This document shows, in pieces, positions 57,849 to 64,000 of a DNA stretch of 64,000 nt; position 1 is the stretch's first letter, and each line of letters starts with the position of its first letter. A model generated the notes under the pieces. That model worked only from the letters and a program-made list of their open reading frames with translations. It ran no database searches and was not told the origin of the DNA. The stretch spans positions 8,198,036-8,262,035 of the forward strand of contig JAQFVV010006231.1 in the NCBI GenBank assembly GCA_028023455.1. The letters are read 5' to 3'. Made by a program: the position numbers and the translations under genes. Origin of the DNA: Epiperipatus broadwayi. Its lineage: Eukaryota; Onychophora; Udeonychophora; Euonychophora; Peripatidae.

Positions 57849-59870
57849 TGTAACAGTCAGAATTTGTATGTCTCATTAACTAGTTGCACAATCCTTCCAC
57901 TACATTTGAAGAGCAGCACTTAAGTTGGGTTCAGGGCCTGCAGTACTGGGTTCGAACCTAGGAGATTGACTACACAACATCACTACAGGACAATGTACCT
58001 GCCACCACATTAGCAAAACATCTTTTTAGGCCATGGGTGTCAAGGAGATGCAAGAGACTCTAATTATTTAAAATTATTATTACTATTCCATGTGAGACAC
58101 CATGGCTATAGGATATTAAGGAAGAAATATGTGGACGCAGTTATAATTAAAATACTTTATATGTTTAATATTATTCTCAAAATGCGGTTACATCTTTGAG
58201 TTCGGTAATTTCCAAAACTTCTTATACAAAATTAAATTATTAGTATGACTTTAATTATTTGATCTGGCCCTTTGGGATATTTAATGGAAACACAATTATT
58301 CCATGCCTAATATTAATTATATTAGCGATCATGTGAGGTAAGTGTTTAACGAGATATGTGGCAACTAATATACTCGCCCTAACAATAGATTATATACAAA
58401 AGTTTTATCTGTGTAAGTAATTCTAAAGGGCCTGGTATTAGAGGGCAGATAACTTGGAAGACTTGGGAAGTGTAATCATAAGCATATAATGAAAAGATAA
58501 TTAAATGGATGTGAGATGGTACTCGTAGAGGTGCCAAGTAATAATTAAGGATAAATGGACAAGAGGTGGTACTCATAGAGATGCCAAGTAATAATTAAAG
58601 AGCGAATTATGATACAATGAGCCATTGGGAAATATAAAACTCATGGCAGGCTTTCTGCCTAGAACCCTATGAGACCGGTCATAATCTCAGGTTCGAGTGT
58701 ACAGAAACTTCTACCACTGTTACTACCCGACCACATGACAGACTCAGCTATCCATTGGAGCACTTCAAAATATGCCCTTCTGTATGGGAGCAGAACGATA
58801 CCCTTGAGCATAGGTATTCGGTGATTTCCATGGCTTTAAAAGAGAAAATTTGGTGTCACTACATTAGAACACCTATTGCTTATAGAACATAGTAATATTT
58901 ATATTTAATAATCGCTTGAAAATGATAATCCACTCCCAAGGCCCACATTTACAAGTTATTTACTGACAAGCCCTCAAATAATCAGATATTGGTTTGTTGT
59001 CATAGGTAAATCAAATATAAACCAATTAATAATAATAAAAAGAGAGGAAATTAAAATTCTATTTTATGTCTATTGCCAAGTTGAGATATCTGTCCGCAAT
59101 AAATTGTAGTACACCCGCATTAATAACTAATCATAAAGATAGGATGTGTCTCTATGGTCACAGCAATTTATTTAAATACAATATAATAAAGGGGGGCATA
59201 ATATATAAAATGAGAACGCATTCAACAAATAGATTATTTACAAATAAGGATAGATCATTCCTGAATTAGCAACTTTATTAGTATCAAATGAATTTATTGC
59301 AATTATATTATTTTAATGATTTCATGCATTTTGGAGAAGGCTATGAGTGCTAATATTTAAGAAAGCTAATGGTCTAGATCGGAAATTATTTAGGCATGAA
59401 ATCAGTTATAAATTTATACTCATAATAATAAATGGATACCAAGGAAAAGGGAAAGATCAGATATTAATTAAACATTTAATAGAGTTACAGATTCTTAATT
59501 CTTATAGTTTTAACAGAGTTTACATACTAAAAAAATAAGATCCAAATATATACATTTGAGATATGAGTTATAGCTTTAAAGTTAAAAGAGTAAAAGTTCT
59601 TAGAGATTTTGGGTACCAGTTACCTTTGAATTCAGACAAATGTGCACGTTTATGAGTAATCATTTCTGGTCCATTGAATTTTAAGCAGCATTTTTTCTTC
59701 AACAGTTCATTTCATGTTATTAGCATCATTTTGATCAGGCAGCAGCATATGGATTTAGCAATCATTCAGTTTATTTTCAAGCAAGCAGGGGATCCAGCAC
59801 ATTTTCCATCCTCCAGAGGAGAACAGCACGCCTACTCCTCAAACATGGCAAAATAAAATACGAACAGCAT
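57849..59870 (+). mobile_element. LTR-like repeat R2, copy 2
   Basis: Starts TGTAACAGTCAGAA and continues through GGGTTCGAACCTA (B-box-like, about 57948), CAAGGAGATGCAAGAGACTC (58050-58070), a second TTCGAGT block (about 58693), and a CAG/GCAGCA-rich 3' part (59685-59830). No ORF is meaningful. No second LTR or target duplication was assigned. The 3' limit is approximate. Confidence 0.5.
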
Positions 59871-61516
59871 AATTTAATAATAAATCATATTTCAACTACG
59901 GCACAAATCAGAAGATCGAGCCAACAAAACAAGAAAAGAAAAGAGAGCAAGATCCCAAAATAGAAAAGCACTGACATTATATACCCTTTTTCTTTCTTTT
60001 CCCCTATCTTGTGGATCCACTGACATGATGCAGTTATTTCCTTTTAGGTCTGCCAAGTAATACTCGCAGGTAATTTAATGCATTAGAGGCACATGTTCAG
60101 TTTGTACTTTCAATCCAAGAATTTTGCTTAATACTTTTGTATTTTACTTCTGACCTGTTTATAATGCATATGTTTCTTAAAAACTAATTAAAAAGCTTTT
60201 AGGGATTTCTTAGTATTCTATTGTCTCTTGGGACTCACTATGACTTTGCAATTTTACTTAAACAGGGGAATTTCTATTTTTATAAATCAATACATTTAAA
60301 AGTTGAAAACAGATTTTAGAATCTACAAATTAAAATATTATAAATAAAATTGACCTAACTAAATTATTAACATGAAGAAATATTATAAATTTAAATAAAT
60401 TATTTAAAATGCATCATTTATTCTAATATTTATCTGATATTGAAGTGTGTGTGTGTGTATACATGGCATATTTAACAAGCGTTTATATATGTATAGTGCC
60501 ATTATACACACACATTCCAATATTGAGGGTTTAAATTTAGGTGGGATGGAGGAATGGGTTGAAGACGATAGAACAAAATATAACTGAGATGAAACTAAGA
60601 TTTGAACTCGAATCTTACTGTTTCAGTATAATATTGTATATATATGAGCATATCAAGGATATACAGGTCATGACATGAAAAGATAGAGCCAGGAGAATTA
60701 AATGCATGAAAGAATACAACTTCATTAATATAAACAATTATTTACAATATTGAAAATAAATAATATATGTATGATATGAGTATTGAAATCCCTTTTTTAA
60801 TAAATCTTTTGATGTTATTTATATTTTAATGGGACTTTAAAAATTACATTTTTTATTATCTTAAATATATAATTGTTTTGAATTTTTAATAAAGAAATAG
60901 AAAATGTTTTAAGCGAATTATGATTAGAGATTTATTTATCATCACTTATCTTTATTTATATAGGTAAGACAGTTTATAATGCACATGTAATGATAGTGTA
61001 AATTTTCTTTGAAAAAGAAAAATACATATTTATTATTCTTTATTATATTTAAATATACATGTCTAAACCATCATAATTCTGGTAATATTTTTAAAATATT
61101 CAAACCTTCTAGATTAAATTTATTGAAGCATTGCTGAAGATTTGGGGTATTAACAATTATTATTGTGTAAATAAATACCTCTGTCTCTTGTTTACATTAA
61201 TAAAAAAAATTTAATTAACTAAAGTAGATACATTTTCTGTGTCACATCTATGTAACACATTACAGACACGAAGATGTGCATTTTCTTGTAATAAAAACGT
61301 AATTCAATGGTATTTCATTTTTGAAATTAAAAAAGAAAAAAAATTATAACATGCAGTGTCCTTTCTTTTCAAATTCAAGCATGCTTTTATATTTTTCGAA
61401 AATGATCTATTCTGGCATTAAAATATTTTTCCAGTGATATTGCATCAGAACTGAATTATTCATTTGGTATCTTCCATTAAATTAAATAATAAATATTGTT
61501 ATTCTGTATAATATAT
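59871..61516. other. Between two R2 copies; contains R3
   Basis: AT-rich, non-coding, with a (GT)n run at 60446-60458. It carries an R3 copy at about 60470-60630. R3 also lies 0.5 kb downstream of R2 copy 1, so the R2-R3 order is conserved and R3 may be interior sequence of the same element. Confidence 0.45.
60470..60630 (-). repeat. Short dispersed repeat R3, copy 2
   Basis: ACACACATTCCAATATTGAG..TTTAAATTTAGGTGGGAT..GAAGACGATAGAACA..GATGAAACTAAGATTTGAACTC..GAATCTTACTGTTTCAG. Reverse strand includes GAGTTCAAATCTTA, similar to a Pol III B box. Confidence 0.5.
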
Positions 61517-63480
61517 TGTAACAGTCAGAATCGTCTATCTCGCTAACACACTGCAGAATTCAAACCCCAGACATGAACTGAACATTCTAGGAGGGGTTGC
61601 CTTCTAGATATACTAAGTTCGAATCTAAAGCCCAAATTTCACAGCGCCATCTACGTGACAACGCATCTGATGCCACTGCTAGTATGACCTTTGACCGGTG
61701 CCTGGTGGTCAGGGAGAAACAAAAGACTCTATACTAAAAGAAGTTTGGGTGGCTAATTAACGTCTATGGATTTACAAAAGAAATGCAGAAAATATATATA
61801 TAGACCGAGACAGTGATAGGAATCAAATAAAACAATAGATCAAATTTAGTTTTAAATAATTTCACAAAATTTATTCATAACGCCACTGTCTGCTTATATG
61901 AGACAGGGACGCATATTAAATAATTATTGGCATTAATTTCAATAAATGACAAAAGGTTTTAAAGCAAAGCGATATATTCTAATCCTTGAGCTAATAGCAT
62001 TACGATAATGTGCTTGATGAGATAGGAACATGTGTGAGGTGCTTTGAGTAATTATACAAGTCTAAGAAAATATTTGAAAATTAAGTGTTCTAAAATATTT
62101 ATTGATTTCGAGAATAGCACGGACAAAAGCTTACTAAGCAACAAAGTGGGAATGTGATCAAAGCATTTATTTGAGAATAATAATAATAGAATTGCATTGG
62201 GAGGTCAGTATTGCTGATAATGAATTTATTAAAGTTGGAGAGTGTGACACGTTTAAGTCACGGATGCTTTGTAAAATAAATATAAAATAAAACAATATTG
62301 AAGATCCGGAATAATTACAGAGGGCATCTCGCTGCTAACCCATAGGAAAGTATTTTATGAACAACTGAAACTTAGCGATTGTGTGATGATTGCATTTAAT
62401 TCCCAGAGGTGTCATTTGGGACACCCTCTTCCTGGAAACTTGCAATAAGCGAAAAGAACGGACTTTGCCGTGTAAAGAATCCTTGGAAAAATAAAACAAA
62501 GCGGTCTCAACAACCAATTCATTTACCAGCAATATGAGACTAGTATATATAAAAACATACTGAATGGGTTTTACTCAGATTAAGAGAAATGCCCAATCAA
62601 ATTCCCCGAAATTCATTTAAAAGGGTCCGCACATTCTCGACGTCAATGATGAACTTTATAATTAAAGTAGAACACGGTAGTTAAAATAGGAAAATGCATG
62701 CTTGCGGGTTTGAAAAGTAAGTATAGATTTATATGTGCAATCATGCATTAGGGGACATATTTAATCATTGACCTCGCACATACTCTCATATTAGACTAAA
62801 ATCAATAGCATGTAGATTTTAAACTATGTGATTATATTATATATTAAAGAATAGAATCGCCCTCGAATGAGTGATTTGCAAGATAATAAAATTGGAAAAT
62901 TATAAATTTAAAATATGCCTTAATAGTGGCATCTTACTTTCAATAAAGGGAATAGTTCACTCGGTCAAAGACGATTCTGACACATTATCATAATAAAATA
63001 AAAGAAAACTTTATAAATAGAAAATATTAACCCAAGGATAGAGCAAAACGGTTGATTACATTTGAACACTTTAAAGAAGAACATAATAAAGTTATGTGAA
63101 ATAAAAGAAAAACAATTTAGAATAGCTATAGCATGTTAGTTAGGAATCACAAGAGCTCTTGGGTTAATTTAGGGTTACTTCTGGAGAAGCATTTTTAGAC
63201 AGATTGATGGTCGGCAGGTTTTTATATAATTTAACAGCAAAATCTGGAAATGTTCATATTTTTGGCAGCAGCAGCAGCAGCAGTTCCGGGGTTCCCCGTG
63301 TGATAACTTCCGATGGTCTATGGCAGCATATGACCATTTCGGAAATAGCCTTCTTGCATGTCAAGATTTACAAATTACTACAATAATTTTGGTTAGACAC
63401 ATTAGACCTCAGAATGATTTCTCTTAGAAACATTAGAAGAACTCTCCAGAACAAAAGAAAACCCTTCTTTTTATAGTAGA
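61517..63480 (+). mobile_element. LTR-like repeat R2, copy 3
   Basis: Starts TGTAACAGTCAGAATCGT, with AAGTTCGAATCTA (B-box-like, about 61616), TGGTGGTCAGGGAGAAACAA (61705-61725), AATAGCTATAGCATG (about 63122), then (CAG)n at 63265-63283 and TTCCGATGG (63308-63316). Order and spacing match copies 1 and 2. There is no credible coding sequence. Confidence 0.5.
63265..63283 (+). repeat. CAG microsatellite
   Basis: Six GCA units in R2 copy 3. The corresponding position of copy 1 (9878-9890) also has CAG units. Confidence 0.9.
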
Positions 63481-64000
63481 CTTTAACAATAGAACTGCCC
63501 TGGAGCATTACAAAAATATATCGGACTTATCAGCTGTAATTAAATCTATCCGAATGTCTAAAGGAATTCAACATTAATTAATTTCTTTTGTTAATTTCCC
63601 TGTTGACATTCGAATTACAAACTAGATTTAATTAAAAATTACTTTTATTAATTAAAGAAAACCGTAAGTGGACATCTGCTGTTTTTAGATAAACTTATAG
63701 AACATTAACTAATTAAACTATTGTCCCTGATTTATTTTAAAGAAATATTTGGAATGACTTTTATTAAATTAAAGAAAATGATTTTACTTTTTAAATTGCA
63801 ATATTTGAATCTATTTACTAAATGAATTTTATTTTAAATCAAAATATATTACGACAGTAATATATTTGTAAATAGATTCAAACAAAATAACTTTAACAAT
63901 TTATAATTTTGATATGTTTTAAAATGCATATCATAGTGTGTGTGCAATTACAACTTATATAACCTACTTTTAAATAAATGTAAATTATGTGAACAAATAC
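63481..64000. other. AT-rich DNA, no gene seen
   Basis: Contains an imperfect inverted pair, TTGAATCTATTTAC (about 63805-63818) and GTAAATAGATTCAA (63869-63882). No gene was recognised. Confidence 0.4.

Overview
This is a gene-poor, very AT-rich stretch of an animal genome. It has long A/T runs, microsatellites, no operon-like packing and only small chance ORFs. The transposon families (Penelope-like elements, pogo/Tigger, mariner, piggyBac-like and hAT-like elements, a TG...CA LTR retrotransposon, hammerhead-ribozyme repeats) and one exon with textbook GT-AG signals point to an invertebrate metazoan. I cannot name the phylum from this sequence. No prokaryotic gene, tRNA, rRNA or CRISPR array was seen.

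Layout. 1-7.3 kb: AT-rich DNA with a perfect 115-bp tandem duplication, a small inverted-repeat element (1.28-1.62 kb) and two copies of a ~1.3-kb dispersed repeat (R1). 7.4-10 kb: a copy of an LTR-like repeat (R2) split by a piggyBac-like MITE with TTAA flanks. 10-15 kb: short repeats and a degenerate telomere-like stretch. 15-17.1 kb: a third R1 copy, interrupted by an 844-bp hAT-like element whose empty site can be read in another R1 copy. 20.3-20.8 kb: a ~465-bp repeat carrying a complete type-I hammerhead core, followed by the start of a second unit. 23.7-26.3 kb: a Tigger relic with TIRs, TA flanks and a broken transposase. 29.7-35.8 kb: a young LTR retrotransposon (1.72-kb LTRs, CTAT duplication) with only a coiled-coil gag-like ORF and no polymerase. 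38.4-39.6 kb: a broken coding relic and a 333-bp tandem duplication. 41.3-43.2 kb: a TIR element with a 7-bp target duplication that carries a ~108-bp satellite array. 43.28-43.35 kb: the only convincing host exon. 44.0-45.2 kb: a non-autonomous TA-flanked TIR element. 50.5-50.9 kb: a mariner relic. 51.4-54.9 kb: fragments of two Penelope-like elements, one interrupted by an inverted pair of hammerhead repeats with an 11-bp target duplication. 56.25-56.36 kb: a second, unrelated hammerhead inside a 21-bp perfect inverted repeat. 57.8-63.5 kb: two more R2 copies.

The most interesting thread is the hammerhead-ribozyme repeat family. Unit-length repeats sit head-to-tail, one copy has a nearly ideal ribozyme, and a decayed cluster of the same family has inserted into a Penelope-like reverse transcriptase gene. 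This is what a retrozyme-like parasite of Penelope elements would look like. Second is a TIR transposon that has grown a satellite array inside itself. Almost all protein-coding material here is broken transposon sequence. The window is probably intronic or intergenic sequence around the exon near 43.3 kb.
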